From the NCBI GenBank assembly GCA_963730165.1, contig CAVSQS010000001.1:682001-746000 (forward strand): a DNA stretch of 64,000 bases, given 5' to 3'. The stretch's first letter is position 1. The number at the start of each line of letters is the position of its first letter. The position numbers and the translations under genes are program-made. Of this stretch, positions 48,936-61,400 are shown in pieces. The notes under the pieces were generated by a model. The model had not been told where the DNA came from. It saw only the letters and a program-made list of their open reading frames with translations, and made no database searches. The DNA is from DASSQJ01 sp963730165 (GTDB taxonomy: Bacteria > Actinomycetota > Actinomycetes > Actinomycetales > Dermatophilaceae).

Positions 48936-51860
48936 TCAGGACCTCCCGGTCGACGGTGCGATGGGCTGGGCGGCGACGGGGTGGTCCTGTGGGACCACGA
49001 CGAGAAGCGGACGGACGAGCTGCCGGTCCGGCTCCCGTCCGGCTGCGAGGCGCTTCTCCTCCTCGACGCCGACCCGGCGCTGCTTGATCTCGCTGCGCTG
49101 GATGAGGGCATCGGCCTCGTGCGTCCAGTCCTCGACCCGGCTCGACCAGGCCTCGACCTGTGCGCGCGCGGCGTCGGCGGCCAGCGCGAACTGCCCCTCC
49201 ATCCGAGCTCTGGCCTCGGCCACGGCGTGCGGGATGAGGCTGCTCAGTGCGGTGACGTCGGCGACCGGGCCCGGGTTGGTCATCGTCGTGGTGACGCCGT
49301 GCTGCCCGAGCATCTCGGCGGCCGAGTCGTGGATCTCGACGACCGTGCTCTCGGGTCGCTCAGGGTTGAGGAACATGACCGAGATCCACAGCGACGACAC
49401 GGTGAGCCCTCGCCGGTTGGTCAGCGTGCCCTGCAGCAGCACCACCGGGCGGTCGACGGTGCCGCGGACCGCGGCTACCTCGTCGCGGGACAGTGCCGCG
49501 AGCGCGCGGTCGCTGACCCAGTCGAGAACCGGATGCAGTGGGCCGAGGTAGTGGGCCTCCGGCCAGGAGGAGCCGGTCTCGTCGGCGAGCGCCGCCTCGA
49601 GGAGCGCCTTGCCCTTGGCCTTCGACGTCGCCAGCTTCATCCGCTTGGTGACCTGCCGCTCGGCGAGGTAGTCCTGCGGCAGGACCTCGAGACGCTGGCG
49701 CAGGTCGGCCGGGGGGACGAACTCGACGATCTGCTCGGCGGCATGCCTGCGCCACTCGACGCCCCCCGACCGACCGTCCGCGCCGGGGGCGGCCTCGGGG
49801 GTCGTGTAGACGTGGGTCAAGGCCTCCTCGAGGTAGTCGACGTCCGAGGCATACAGCGAGGAGTGTCCGGTCGAGGCGTCGACGTCGTTCGTTTCGGCGC
49901 CGCCCTGGTGGAGGGACTGCAGCCGAGCGAGGAGTCCGAGCACGCTGTCGTCGCCCGAGACCTCCTCGGGCGTGGCCACGACGTCGTCCAGCTCCGCCTG
50001 CCCGGCGAGGACCTTGCGGATCTCCTTCTCCTCGGCCTCGACGTCGAACTTGCCCATCAGGGAGGCGGCGTCCCCGAGGGCGGTGTGCGCCTCCTGCTCC
50101 TTCTCGAGAAGACGGGTCAGGACCCGGAGGTCACCGGAGAAGGTGTCGTGGCTCGGCTCGAGCAGGAGTGTGGTGATCTGCGGGGAGTGCTTCTGGCCGT
50201 AGCGGTCGATGCGGCCGTTGCGCTGCTCGATGCGGATGAGCGACCACGGGATGTCGAAGTGGATGAGGTGGTGGCACTGGAGGTGGAGGTTGACACCCTC
50301 GGAGGCGACATCGCCGGTGACGAGGACGCGGATGGGTGAGGCCTCCTGCTTGAAGCTCTCGACGATGGCCTGCTGCTCCTGGTCGACGAGCCCGCCGTGC
50401 ATGATCGCCACCGCGTCCGACGGCAGGCCGAGGTCGCGACGGAGGTTCTCGGCGAGCCAGCCGAGCGTGGCGATGCGCTCGGCGAAGACCACCGCGCGCA
50501 TCGGCCGGCCCTTGCCGACACCGATCTCGGTGAGTCGCTCGAGGAGGGCGGCGTACTTGCCCGACCCGTCGGCCGCGGTTCTCGAGGCGTCGTCGGCAAG
50601 CGCGGCGAGTCGGGCCAGGGCCTCGCGCTCGCGGGCCTCGTCGGGAAGGTCGGCCGAGAGCTTGGACATGCGCTGCGTGATCGTCTCGGCGCAGGGCCGG
50701 CGGGGAGGACAGGAACGCCTTGGCCAGCGTCCACGGGAAGAGCGACGCTCCGCCCGAGTACGGGCTCGAGCCCTTGGGGTGAAGCCACACGTCCGCGAGC
50801 TCGGTGGCCACCGCGTCCTCGACCGTCGAGGCGGTGATCAGCCGGTGGACGGGCTCGGCCCGCTCCGCCCAGTCCGCGCCCAACGACGCTCGCGACCTCG
50901 GGGCTGTAGCGATGCCGACGGACCACGAGGCGACGCACCTCGTTCTCGACGAGCTCGCCGTCCGCGCGGACGGCCGTTGGCTCGAGGAGACGGACGAGCT
51001 CGGCGAACGACTCGTTGCGTCCGTTGTGCGGGGTCGCGCTGGCCAGGATCAGGGCGTCGGTGTTGGGGGCCAGCACCCGCGCGAGACGGTTGTTCTGGGT
51101 GTGCGAGTTGGTCACGCTGTGCGACTCGTCGATGACGACGGCGTCCCAGCGGTGGTTCTGCAGATGGACGAAGTAGCGGTCGTTCTTCAGCGTGTCGATC
51201 GAGATGATGGCCCGCTTGTACATCGTGAACGGGTTGCGCGTGGCCGGGAGCTTCTGGCGGACGCGCTGGATGCCCACGGAGTCGAGCCGAACGAAGGGGA
51301 TGGCGAACCGGGTCCACATCTCGTGCTGCATCTGCTCGAGCACATGGCGCGGGCTGACGATGAGGATGCGCTCACCGCGACCGCGTCGGATGAGCTCACT
51401 GAGGATCATGCCGATCTCGAGCGTCTTGCCGAGACCGACGGCGTCGGCGAGCAGGACCCGAGGGCGCAGGTTGGCGGGCTCGAGCGCCCTCCGCACGGCG
51501 TCATGCTGGTAGCCGAGCGGGTCGGCGAGCATCTGGGTGGAGACGGCCAGGACCTGGTCGTCGACGGGCAGTGCGGTCTTGCGGAGGGTCGCCTCGAGCC
51601 AGAGCCGGCTGCGCCGGTAGCCCGGCGGAGTCGTCGGCGACGACCGTCATCCGGGCCGGGTCGACCACGGTGATGGTGTCGAGCGACTCGTAGAAGGTGG
51701 CCGTCGTGTCGCGGACCAGCTCGGAGAGGCCTCGGACGGTGAGCAGCTGACCGTCCGCGGTGGAGGTGACGGCCGTGACCAGCCACTCCTCGTCGCGGAC
51801 GCGTACGACCGAACCGGGCGCGACCTCGAGGGCCGCTTCTTCTCTGACATCAACAGTCAT
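48936..51860 (-). CDS. drmD: DISARM class 1 SNF2-like helicase
   Basis: About 975 residues. N-terminal small domain GSVVRVRDEEWLVTAVTSTA; then PLGYQHDAVRRALEPANLRP, Walker A VLLADAVGLGKTLEIGMILS, RILIVSPRHVLEQMQHEMWT (Ia), DAVVIDESHSVTNSHTQNNR (II, DESH), ALILASATPHNGRNESFAEL (III), and the second motor with VLVTGDVASEGVNLHLQCHH (V) and RIEQRNGRIDRYGQKHSPQI (VI). The C-terminal ~300 residues include a coiled-coil-like tail. Frame changes near 51,625, 50,885 and 50,700. It is the translocase that distinguishes class 1 from class 2 DISARM. It starts 9 bases after drmB and ends 1 base before drmMI. Confidence 0.85.
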
Positions 51861-51869
51861 GGATGGCCC

Positions 51870-53573
51870 TTACTGGAACTTGTCGCCGAAGAGGCCGGCC
51901 GTGGGCTTGTCGGGCATGCCGACGAGCGTCGCCCGGTCGAGGGTGAGGTTGAACCGTTCGCAGCTCGTCTCGGGCAGCAGCAGACACGCGTGGCAGGCCG
52001 CGAGGTTCATCCCGTTGACGCCCGAGCCCGTCGACTCGATGCACACCGGGTCGGCCGTGCACCAGCGGGCCCGGCGGATGCCGTTGGCCAGGGTCTGCAG
52101 GAAGCGGTCCTTGTCGCTGAGGGCCGCGAGGCCGCCGAGGCTGCCGGCGCTGTCGGCCGTCGCCGTGTAGATGAGGATGCCCGCCTGGCCCGGCTCGTCG
52201 TACACCCGCTCGCGCAGCGACGCCGCCGGGTATCCGGAGGTCAGCGACATCTCGTCGACGAGGACATGTGCCAGCGAGTGCAGCGCCAGCACCCGAGGCG
52301 AGACGTCGAGGCCCGAGGTCAGCGAGTTGCCGCCGACACTCGCCTGCGAGCGCAGCAGCAGCTTCGACCGGGATGCCGCGAACTCCCCCGCCGCCCAGGT
52401 GTCGAGGAGCCGGTCGTCGAGTCGCACGAAGACGCCCTCGCCGAGGACCTCGATCGCAGGCAGCCACAGCGGGCGACCGGAGTCGACCAGAGGCGCCACC
52501 GTGACGTCGTTCTCGTCGGTGGAGGGGACCACTCGGGTGAACCCGGTGAGCGCCCTCACCTCGCGGAGGCGGCTGACCCGCGAGACCTGCGCGATGAGCT
52601 CGGGCACGTCGCTGTCGAACAGGTCCACCTCCTCGCACAGGAACTGGTCGTTCGCTTCGACTGCTCCCATGCCCCGCACGAGGGCGGTGTACTCCTCGGC
52701 GCGGAGCTCACGGTCCGTGGGTGCGTCGCCGGTGGCGGCCGGGTTCCGCCACCGGTGGATCGCTCGCACGAGGTCCTCCTGCGTACACCCCTCGGGCGGA
52801 CGGAAACCGCGGGCGATCTCCTCTGCCGTCGCGTCCGGGTTGGCGTCCGGCATACGGGTGGCGATGAAGGTGTCGGCGATGTTCGGAACCGAGGGGATCG
52901 AGATGGCCGACCTGGTCACCGCGAACCACACGTTCGACGATCCACGCTGGAGGGTGCGCAGCTCCTGGTCGCAGTGTGCGTCCGACGAGCTCAGCCACGG
53001 CCGCGAGCCGGAGCAGCGGCGGACCCCCCGCAGGGCGGCCAGGTCGAACGCGCCGGCCATCGAGCGGCTCCTTCCGCAGGAGCACTCGACCACGAGGTCG
53101 GAGAGAGCGGAGGTGTGCCCCTTGGCCACCAGCTTGAGGCTGTGCCCCTCCGGCTGCACACTCGCGTCCTCGTGGACCCAGGCGCGGTAGGGGAAGTCCT
53201 CGATGTGCCCGTTCATGCAGCACGAGACGAAACGGGACGGCGAGACCATCCCGTTGCATCGGCTGCATCGCTTGGTCTCCCGGTCGGTGATGTCCCAGAA
53301 CGGACCGAGGCGACGGCACTCGGTGCAGAAGGCCCACTCCGGGAACCTCACCGCTGGGACGTCGCCGCGGCTCTTGCGCCAGGTCGGAGGGCTGCGGAAC
53401 TCGCTCACCTCGAGGCTCCGCGCCAAGCGCGGCTCGGCGATGACGTCGCCACGGGGCCAGTCGTCGAGCCCGCAGATCATGACGCTGTCGTCCTGTGCCG
53501 GCAGCAACGCCCCGACCCCGAAGGTCGAGACCAGCGACGTGCGGCGTGTCTTCGCGACGATCTCAGCGCTCAC
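51870..53573 (-). CDS. drmB: DISARM DUF1998 protein
   Basis: Intact 567-residue frame. N-terminus TRRTSLVSTFGVGALLPAQD is the recognisable DrmB opening. Zinc-type Cys pairs follow (FCTECRRLGPFWDI, KRCSRCNGMVS, VECSCGRSRSM), then the DUF1998 part ALHSLAHVLVDEMSLTSGYP, GILIYTATADSAGSLGGLAA and MNLAACHACLLLPETSCERF. DrmB forms a complex with DrmA that loads on DNA and blocks phage entry (established for DISARM). The GTG start overlaps the drmA stop (GTGA). It is one of the few long island genes with no frame interruption, so it serves as an internal quality control. Confidence 0.9.
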   Translation of the reverse strand: MSAEIVAKTRRTSLVSTFGVGALLPAQDDSVMICGLDDWPRGDVIAEPRLARSLEVSEFRSPPTWRKSRGDVPAVRFPEWAFCTECRRLGPFWDITDRETKRCSRCNGMVSPSRFVSCCMNGHIEDFPYRAWVHEDASVQPEGHSLKLVAKGHTSALSDLVVECSCGRSRSMAGAFDLAALRGVRRCSGSRPWLSSSDAHCDQELRTLQRGSSNVWFAVTRSAISIPSVPNIADTFIATRMPDANPDATAEEIARGFRPPEGCTQEDLVRAIHRWRNPAATGDAPTDRELRAEEYTALVRGMGAVEANDQFLCEEVDLFDSDVPELIAQVSRVSRLREVRALTGFTRVVPSTDENDVTVAPLVDSGRPLWLPAIEVLGEGVFVRLDDRLLDTWAAGEFAASRSKLLLRSQASVGGNSLTSGLDVSPRVLALHSLAHVLVDEMSLTSGYPAASLRERVYDEPGQAGILIYTATADSAGSLGGLAALSDKDRFLQTLANGIRRARWCTADPVCIESTGSGVNGMNLAACHACLLLPETSCERFNLTLDRATLVGMPDKPTAGLFGDKFQ

Positions 53574-56500
53574 GGCGGTTCCTCCTCTCGTCGGACGAGG
53601 AAGACGGTCGACTCGGCGTCGACGTCACGCATGCTCGTCAGGGTCGGCCAGGCCGGTTCGGCGGGCGGGAAGGCGACCTCGCGCTCGTCACGCTCGAGCA
53701 CCCTCGATGCCTCGACGAGGAGGGCCCCACGATGCTTGTTGAACCACCCTTCGTAGTGGTCGACATGAGCGTCGGCCCAGTGGTCGATGAGAGCGGCCAG
53801 CTCCTTGCGGATCTCCTCGGGCGACTCGTCGGCGGTCGCGGGCTCGTCCACCGGTCGGACCGCCTCGCTCCGCCGGACGATCACGTCGGCGAGCTGCTCG
53901 AGCTTGTCCTCCCAGTCGGCGGCGTCACCGGCGGCCCGGCTCGGCCCTGCCTCCGGGATGCGGTGACGGGCCAGCGCGACGAGGACGGCGTGGAGGGCCC
54001 GGTCCCGGGCTCTCGGGGCGAACGGTGTCGCGCCGGTCGCCTCGACGTGCCGGTAGAGCGTGCGGTGGTAGGCCGCGAAGTTCTCGTAGTGGGACAGGTC
54101 GCGACTCCGGCCGGAGTTGTAGACGGTGACGACGAGGCCCGGCATCCGGCGGCCGACGCGTGAGGTGGCCTGGATGTACTCCGAGCTCGTCTGCGGCTGC
54201 CCCATGACGACCATGAGCCCCAGCCGGTCGACGTCGACGCCGACCGAGATCATGTTCGTCGCCAGGACGACGTCGGCAGCATCGACCTCCCCGCGGCGCC
54301 GCTCGAGGATCTCGAGCTCGTGCGGGATCTCGGAGGACCGCTTGCGCGAGGTCATCTCGCGGATGTTCCTCGGCTCGCGGACCGTCTCGCCCCGCCGCCC
54401 GGCGATGACCTTCATCTGGTCCGGGACGTCGTCCATGACCTGGATGTAGGCGCCGCCGAGGATGCGCAGGCTGTTGAAGTAGCCGAGCAGGGTCCAGTAG
54501 AGGTCGGCGGACGGGTCCGACTCGGGGACCATCGCGGCCGACTGCAGCAGGGAGGCGTAAACGCGCACCATGAGCGTGGTCTGGCTTGCGCCGGGCGCCA
54601 TGGCGCCGACGTACTCGCGGCTGGCCTTCTCCGTCCGAGGCGCCTCGACCGCGAAGAACGAGTCGCGGTGGGTCAGCCCGGGTGGGGGGAACTGCCGAGC
54701 CGTTCGCGCGAAGACGGCCCGGACCTGGTCCGACGCTCGTCGGATCGTCGCGGTCGACGCCACGACCTTGGCGGGGGTGCTACGGCCGGCGATCTCGTCG
54801 ACGGCCGTCTCGTAGAGCCCGACCATGGTGCCCAGCGGGCCGCTGATGAGGTGCAGCTCGTCCTGCACGATGAGGTCGGGCGGCAGATCGGTGTAGCTGG
54901 GGTCGGGCATCGCTCCCCCGGCTCCGAGCAGCGCCCCGACCTCGCGCTTCCACGGCATCATGGCGAACTTGTCGACGGTGCCGATGACGAGCGACGGGCG
55001 GTTGGCGTACACGTCGCTGTCGATGATGTGGACCGGTAGACCGTTGCGGAAGGCGCAGGCGTCCTGGCCGCAGGCCACACGCATCCAGGTCCGGTCCACG
55101 ATCTCGTAGTTGTCGTGGTCGAGTGGGCTGCCGCACCAGGGGCAGCGCCTCAGCTGGACGGGGTCGCTGGCATCGTCGTCGGTGTCCCGCGCGCCGGGTC
55201 GCCGAGCCCTCTGCAGCACTCGACGGGCGGTGTCGGCGTCGTTCGGCGTGGAGGCCTGGCCGACCCAGAGGCCGATCGAGATCGGCGCCGTGTGCGGCAG
55301 GTGGGCCTGGCGCTCGCATCTCGAGCGCGCAGATGAGGCCGGTGGCGCGCTGGTACTGCTGCAGGGTGAGCAGCCGCAGCGTGTACCGCATGAGCACCGA
55401 GACCCCGGCCGCCCGCGGGTCACGCAGACGCCGGAGCAGGATCGCGATGCCGATGATCCCGAGGTAGGCCTCGGTCTTGCCACCACCGGTGGGGAACCAG
55501 AGCAGGTCGGCGATGCGCCGATCGGGGTGCTCGGCATCCGCGAGACCGGCGAGGTTGGTCAGGATGAACGCGATCTGGAACGGATACCAGTTCGCCCCGT
55601 CGGTGGACGGCGGGTCGCCGAACCCGCCGGATCGGTGGTGCTCCTGGCGGCTGCGCTGCTCCGCCATCGCACGGTTCGTGAGCTGGAACGCCGTACGGAC
55701 GTTCTCGTCGGACCTGAGGAGCTGCAGGCCCGCCTCCATCCGGTCGGCCGCCTCGCTCGCCTCCCTCATGTGTCGTCGGAGGGTGACCTGCTCGTCGTCG
55801 TCCAACGGCTCCGTCGCAGAGCCGGGCAAGTCGCTGATCCACCTGCGGTAGTTGTCGATGAGTCGCTGGAGGACGTCGAATCGGTCATCATCGGCCAGCG
55901 CCGTCATGGAGAGGTCGAGCCCGTCTCCACCCGCCGCCTCGCTGAGCAGCAGCTCGTGCCGCGGCAGGTAGGTCGTGGAGACGGCGTCCGGAACGCTTCC
56001 CTCCCAGGTCACGGCGCAGCCGTGACCGACGGCGAAGGACCTCACGTCGCGGAAGAGCAGTCGCTGTGAGGCGATCTCGTCCTCGTCCACACCCGCGAGG
56101 GTGGCCGGAGGCCTCTCCCGGAGCGAGGTGTCGACGGGTCGCGCGGTGATGCGAGGGCGGAACCACGAGAACGCATCCTTCTCGCCCTGTGGTGCGCGCT
56201 GGGTGTTGACGAGCGTCAGCGTGACGGCGACCGTGCCGTCACGGGGTTCGCGGGAGTGGACGACGAGCCGTAGGCCGTCCGCGATGTCGATCGGCTCCAT
56301 CCGCGGAGGATGGGCCGCGACGAACTTCGGCTCCTCCGGGACGTCGACGGCTCTCCACAAGGTCTCGTCGACCGACTCGTACCGGGTCGCGGAGACCGTC
56401 ACCTCGAGACCTGCTGCTGCGGTGTGCTCCAGGGCGAGGGTCATCCCCATGGAGCGCGGGTGCCGGACGCGCGCCATCGAGACGCCGGGGTCGACGACGT

Positions 56501-56729
56501 TGTCAGGTGCGTCGCTCCCGGCCTCGGCCTCCACGTCGTTCTCGACGTCGTCCTCGATCGACGGCTGTGTGGGCTCGTCACCCTTCACGTCCGGGTAGAG
56601 CACCCCCATGACGAAGCGCGACAACGGTTGCTCGGTGAGGCGCGCGTCCTCGGGCCCTCCGAGGAGGTCCTCCGACAGTCGCTTCAGCACGAACTCGCGC
56701 GTGTCGTACGCCTGGTCGAGACCACTCAT
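53570..56729 (-). CDS. drmA: DISARM helicase
   Basis: About 1,053 residues. N-terminal ~400 residues: an acidic stretch (~55-80) and a beta-rich domain (GLRLVVHSREPRDGTVAVTL). Motor: DLLWFPTGGGKTEAYLGIIG (Walker A), LIVQDELHLISGPLGTMVGL (II, DELH), KVVASTATIRRASDQVRAVF (III), VLATNMISVGVDVDRLGLMV (V) and EYIQATSRVGRRMPGLVVTV (VI). A CxxC pair lies in RRCPWCGSPLDHDNYE. One frame change near 55,320, where LICALEMR must resume as ERQAHLPHT. DrmA with DrmB recognises 5'-ended DNA in characterised DISARM. It starts 4 bases after the UvrD-like gene. Confidence 0.88.
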
Positions 56730-56733
56730 GAAC

Positions 56734-58455
56734 TCACTCCCACTCGAACGTCACCGGACCACTCACGCGTGCCCCCACCCACAGACCGTGCCGACCGGCG
56801 CCACTGGAGGCCGGCGCGCCGACCAGGGTCTCCGTCCCCTCGACGCGGCCGCCGGAGAGATGTGGCACCCGACCGCCGAAGGAGAGACGGCGGATCATGC
56901 TGCCGAACGCCTCCCCGGTCCGTGCGACGTCGATCCCGTCGACCGACGCCGTCCACGACGGCAGCTCCTCGGAGTCGACGGTGATGATGTCATCGGTTCG
57001 CGTCCATTCCACGGCGGCGCGCACGGTCGACGACAGGTCGTGCTCGACCGGGCCCAGGTGTCGAGCATGCTGAGGCTCGAGGATGACCCCCAGCGTTCCG
57101 CGGCCCCGGGGCGAGGTCTGCCTCCACACGCCGTCCCGGGGCTCTTTCCGCCAGTACTTGGTCGAGATGCCGCGTCCTCTGGTCAGTCGCGAGCGCGCCC
57201 TTGACATAGCGACGAAGAGTCGTCTCGCTGCCGGCCCCTGCTCGTCGACCTCGCTGAACCACGACTCGGGGTCCACCAGGACGACGTTCTCGAACTCCTG
57301 GCCCTTGGCGCGGTGAACCGTCGACGCGATCGCGCGTGCTGCCGGCTCCCGGCGCAGGTCCGGTGGATACCGGCGAGCCAGCAGGCCCGCGGAGAGCTCA
57401 CGCAGGTCGAGCCCGCGTCGGGACCTGGACGACCCGGACGAGGGTGCGCCACTTGTCCTCGGCGTCGCCCACCCCCCGGCGTCGGCGAGCTGCATGAACT
57501 CGTCGAACGAGACGGTGACGGAGTCGGAGCGAGCGAGCAGCTCCGCGATCCACGGCGCGAGTGAGGGATCGGTAGCGCTGGCCGCGAGCTCCACGGGCAG
57601 GCCCAGGGCTGCGAACCGGGCCGCAACCAGCCCGGCACGCGCGTTCGTGTCGCAGAGCAGCGCGGTCGATCCCTGCCAGGCGGCGATGTCGTCGGCGGCG
57701 TCCTCGTCGAGCGCTCCGAGTGGAGGCAGATCGGCGCTGAGGTCGCGAAGGCGCATCAACTGGTCCGACGGGCGAGGCCCTCGAGTTCGGGCCTGTGCGA
57801 GGGCGACGGCGCGTGCTTCGGCCGTCCGGGAGCGGTACTCGCCGCTGAGCACGACGGTCTCGGCCCCGTACCGTTCACGAACCGCATCGAGCAACGCGTC
57901 CGACGACATGACCTCCTCGGCACCGATCTGGAAGTCGTAAAGGCTCTGCATCGGGTCACCGAGGAGGGTGAAGCCGACTCCCTCGTCGAAGGCGTGGGCG
58001 AGCAGTGCCAGGACGAACCGCGCCCGAATACCGACGACGTCCTGGACCTCGTCGACGATGACGTGGCGGACGTCGGGGAACACGATCTCCTCGGCATTCT
58101 CGAACATGCGCGACGGCGCTGAACACGGCGTCGTCGTAGCCGGTGAAGCGCGGCTCCGCTTCTTCCAGTTCCAGGCGGACTCGTGCCGCGAGGGAGTCGA
58201 TCGTCGCGCAGTCGACGCCCCGTCCCTCGTCCACGACGTCCCTCGTGCGCGCCCGCACGACGTCGACGGCCACGTTGGAGAAGGAGATGACGAGGATCTC
58301 CTCGGGGTAGACGTCGTGCTCGAGGAGGAACCGGCAGCGCTCGCCGACGACCTCCGACTTGCCCGCCCGGGTCCCGCGATGACGATCTGGCGGGCGTCGG
58401 GGGGCGCCGAGGCAGCGCGTTCCTGATCTGCATCGAGGACACCCGTGATCATCAT
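56734..58455 (-). CDS. UvrD/Rep-type helicase in the DISARM operon
   Basis: About 573 residues. Motifs: QIVIAGPGTRAGKSEVVGER (Walker A, read across a frame change near 58,370), EILVISFSNVAVDVVRARTR (Ia), VRHVIVDEVQDVVGIRARFV (II, DEVQD), LLGDPMQSLYDFQIG (III), STVHRAKGQEFENVVLVDP (V) and RRLFVAMSRARSRLTRG (VI). The C-terminal ~130 residues (DDIITVDSEELPSWTASVDG) have no recognised domain. Other frame changes near 58,115 and 57,430. The ATG overlaps the stop of the ATPase-helicase gene (TGATG) and its end lies 4 bases before drmA. It is not part of canonical DISARM. Confidence 0.78.
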   Translation of the reverse strand: MMITGVLDADQERAASAPPDARQIVIAGPGRASRRSSASAAGSSSSTTSTPRRSSSSPSPTWPSTSCGRARGTSWTRDGASTARRSTPSRHESAWNWKKRSRASPATTTPCSAPSRMFENAEEIVFPDVRHVIVDEVQDVVGIRARFVLALLAHAFDEGVGFTLLGDPMQSLYDFQIGAEEVMSSDALLDAVRERYGAETVVLSGEYRSRTAEARAVALAQARTRGPRPSDQLMRLRDLSADLPPLGALDEDAADDIAAWQGSTALLCDTNARAGLVAARFAALGLPVELAASATDPSLAPWIAELLARSDSVTVSFDEFMQLADAGGWATPRTSGAPSSGSSRSRRGLDLRELSAGLLARRYPPDLRREPAARAIASTVHRAKGQEFENVVLVDPESWFSEVDEQGPAARRLFVAMSRARSRLTRGRGISTKYWRKEPRDGVWRQTSPRGRGTLGVILEPQHARHLGPVEHDLSSTVRAAVEWTRTDDIITVDSEELPSWTASVDGIDVARTGEAFGSMIRRLSFGGRVPHLSGGRVEGTETLVGAPASSGAGRHGLWVGARVSGPVTFEWE

Positions 58456-61400
58456 CAATCGGTTCCTCGTCCCCAGATGTGCTCGAAGTGTCGGAAGGCG
58501 AGCGTCTCACCGAAGTTGGTGAGGTTGTCCGCGACGTTGACGATGAGGACGTTCTCCTTGCCTCCGTTGAGCGGCCCTCGCAGACCACGCCCGATCATCT
58601 GCTGGTAGATGTTCGGGCTGAAGGTCGGACGCGTGATGAAGACCGCGTCGACCTTGGGGACGTCGAAGCCTTCGGTGAAGACGTTGTAGTTCGTCAGGAC
58701 GCGGACCCGCTTGGCCTTGAAGTCCTCGACGTACCGCCGGCGTGCATGCGGGTCCGTCGTGCCCGCGACGGCCCTCGCCTCCACCCCGTGGTAGGTGAGG
58801 AGGGCGGCGAGCACCTTCGCGTTCTCCACCGACGTCGCGAAGAGCAGCGCCGTGTCGTCCTCCGGCATCTCGAGCACAGAGCGGACGATCTCGTTGTTCC
58901 GCTCGTCATCCTTGCCCAGTCGGTTCTCGACGGACTCCGGGAGCCGGCGCATCTGGGTTGCGTGAACGATCTCCTCCTCGGTGAGCTCGAGGTCGGCTCC
59001 CCGCAGCTCTCGATGCGTTCACCCGAGCCAGCACGTCCATGCTGCTGGAGGTAGCCATAGACGTCGTCGCCGGGGAAGACGCCCGCGTCGAGGAGGTTCC
59101 GGTGGTAGCGGCTGGCGAGTTGCTCGGTCTCTCGATCGTTGAAGCCACGGAAGGGTGTGGCGGTGAGCCCGAGCAGCGGTGTGGTCATCTCGGCTACTCG
59201 CTTCGTCCCACCCAGGGCGCTCAGGGCTCGCGTGTACTGCTGGCCGATGGACCGGTGCGCCTCGTCGACGACGATGATGGCCGGGTCCATGAGCCAGCCG
59301 TAGGACTCCTGCCAGTCGCCGTCGTTGCGCTGGACGACCGAGTCGAGCTTCGCCAGCGACGCGACGACGACCTGATGACCGTCGCGTTCGTTCGGCTCGT
59401 TGCTCGCCCAGAGGCGGCTGAGGGTCATGGGTGTGCCCGCCCTGCCCATGGCTCTCCACACCTGGGACCAGGTCTGGGTGGCCTGCTCGCACAGCTCATC
59501 GGTCTCGGCCAGCCACAGAATGCGGATGTCCGTCTCGGACCGAGACATGTGCTCGACAAACGCCTGGACGGCGACGCGTGTCTTGCCGGCCCCTGTCGGG
59601 AGCGATAGCAGTCCGCGTCGCATTTCGCTCGCGGGATCGAGGAGTGCTTGAACCCGGTCGGCGATGCTCCGTTGGTAGTCGTGGAGCTCGCCGAGCACTG
59701 GCGGACCTTCGACCTCCATCTCGGCCTCGCGGCGCGTGCCCGAGAAGCCCGCGAACTCCACCGGGAAACCGAGCTCGCGGACCCACTCGCGAGCAGTGCG
59801 CTTACCGGCCCAGACGGACGGCGGGTCGAGCCCCTTCCGCTTCAGGCCCGCCGCGTGACTCTGCAGGAGTCCGTAGCCCTCCACGGCCAAGGCGAGCTGC
59901 GCGATCTCCCGGTCCCCGAGTTCACGCTCGGCCTCGTGCCTGAGGCCGTCGAGCGCGGCTGCGGGAACCGCTGCACGGAGATCCTCGACGCCGATGGCGA
60001 GCAGCATCTTGTCGAACAGGTCGGTCGTGGCGGCGATGTCCTGCCTCAGCTGGTTGCGGCGGTGCTCCTCCATCCGCCGGAGGACCACGTCCGGCTTGAA
60101 CGTCGCCTCGAGGGCCCTGGCGACCTGACCGAGCACTCCCCGCTCGTCCTCGGCGGTGACGAACACCGTTCGGTCGTCGAGGTACTGCGGGAGCGGGCGG
60201 GACTGCTGCCCACCGGGGGTGGAGGTGAGCACCTCGAGCCGCTTGCAGGGCTGGACCATGACGTCCTGTTGCGTCGGATCGAGGGACAGCCGGAGCGGCG
60301 GGAAGCGGTCCAGCAGCGGGTAGGCCTCACCCGCGAGCTCGTAGTCCACCGTCTCGGTGAGCATGTCCTCGCCGTCAGGCATCTTCCAGTTGTCCCGAAG
60401 GGCCTGGAAGTCGCCTTCGGAGAACGCGAGGACCGATGGCACGTGCGCGGCCACGAGGGAGTCGAAGACGTCGCGTCGCCACGTGACAGCCGCTTGGTCG
60501 GCCGGAACCTCGAAAGCCCGGCCCCTGCTGTACCCGGATGCGCTCAGATGGGGGCTGGCCGACCACCGCCGCCCACGCGTACGGCAGGAATCGGCGTTCG
60601 TCGTCCCAGGCCTTCGCCTCCTCCAAGAGCTCCGCCCAGTCGAAGTCGCGGATCTCTTCCGGATCGTGTTTGAGGCCGAGCGCGTCCGCCTGCTCGTCGG
60701 TGACCGTCGGCCGAACAAAGGGGAGGGGTTGCTCCACCCCGTCGATCTCGACCAGCGCCTCGTTCCAGCGCAGGCAACGAGAGATGGGCTGGATTCCGAT
60801 CTGAGTGTGCAGCCGCCCGTGCTCGCGAAGATGGAACCATGTCATGTCGGGAACCGACTTCTGTCGAGATCCCCCGCCGCTGCGCGTGATGCGCCAGCGC
60901 TCGTCACCCAAGAGCTGCACCATGACCTGCTCGGTGAGTGCGCACCGACCCGCGTCGGACAGACGCGAGAGGCAATCCAGCGGCCAGAACACGCGGCCCT
61001 CGTCGATGTCGATCGCCGAGTCCGGCAATCTGGGCTGTCCCACCTGGCTGCGGAACTTGTCGCGCACGTCATCCAGCCGCGCATCTCGCCACGGCTCCAT
61101 GGGCGGCGAAGCGAGTCGGCGCGGTGTCGAGACGAGTCCAAGACGCGTCAGCAGGTCCCTGTCCTGCTGATGGAACCGCGGATCGACGAGGAAGTCCCCG
61201 TCCCGCGATCCGTCGGCCGGGATGACCTCCCCCGCCAGGAAGACGCCCCCGGGCCCCTTCCACTTCCCCGAGTACGTGCGCACGCGCAGACGGTCGAACG
61301 CCGGTCACCGAGCACATCTCGGAAGATCGCCTCGGCCTCGTCGATCGAGTTCTTCCGCGAGGCGCCCCACACGCGCTCCCAGCGGATCGGTCCTGGGTCA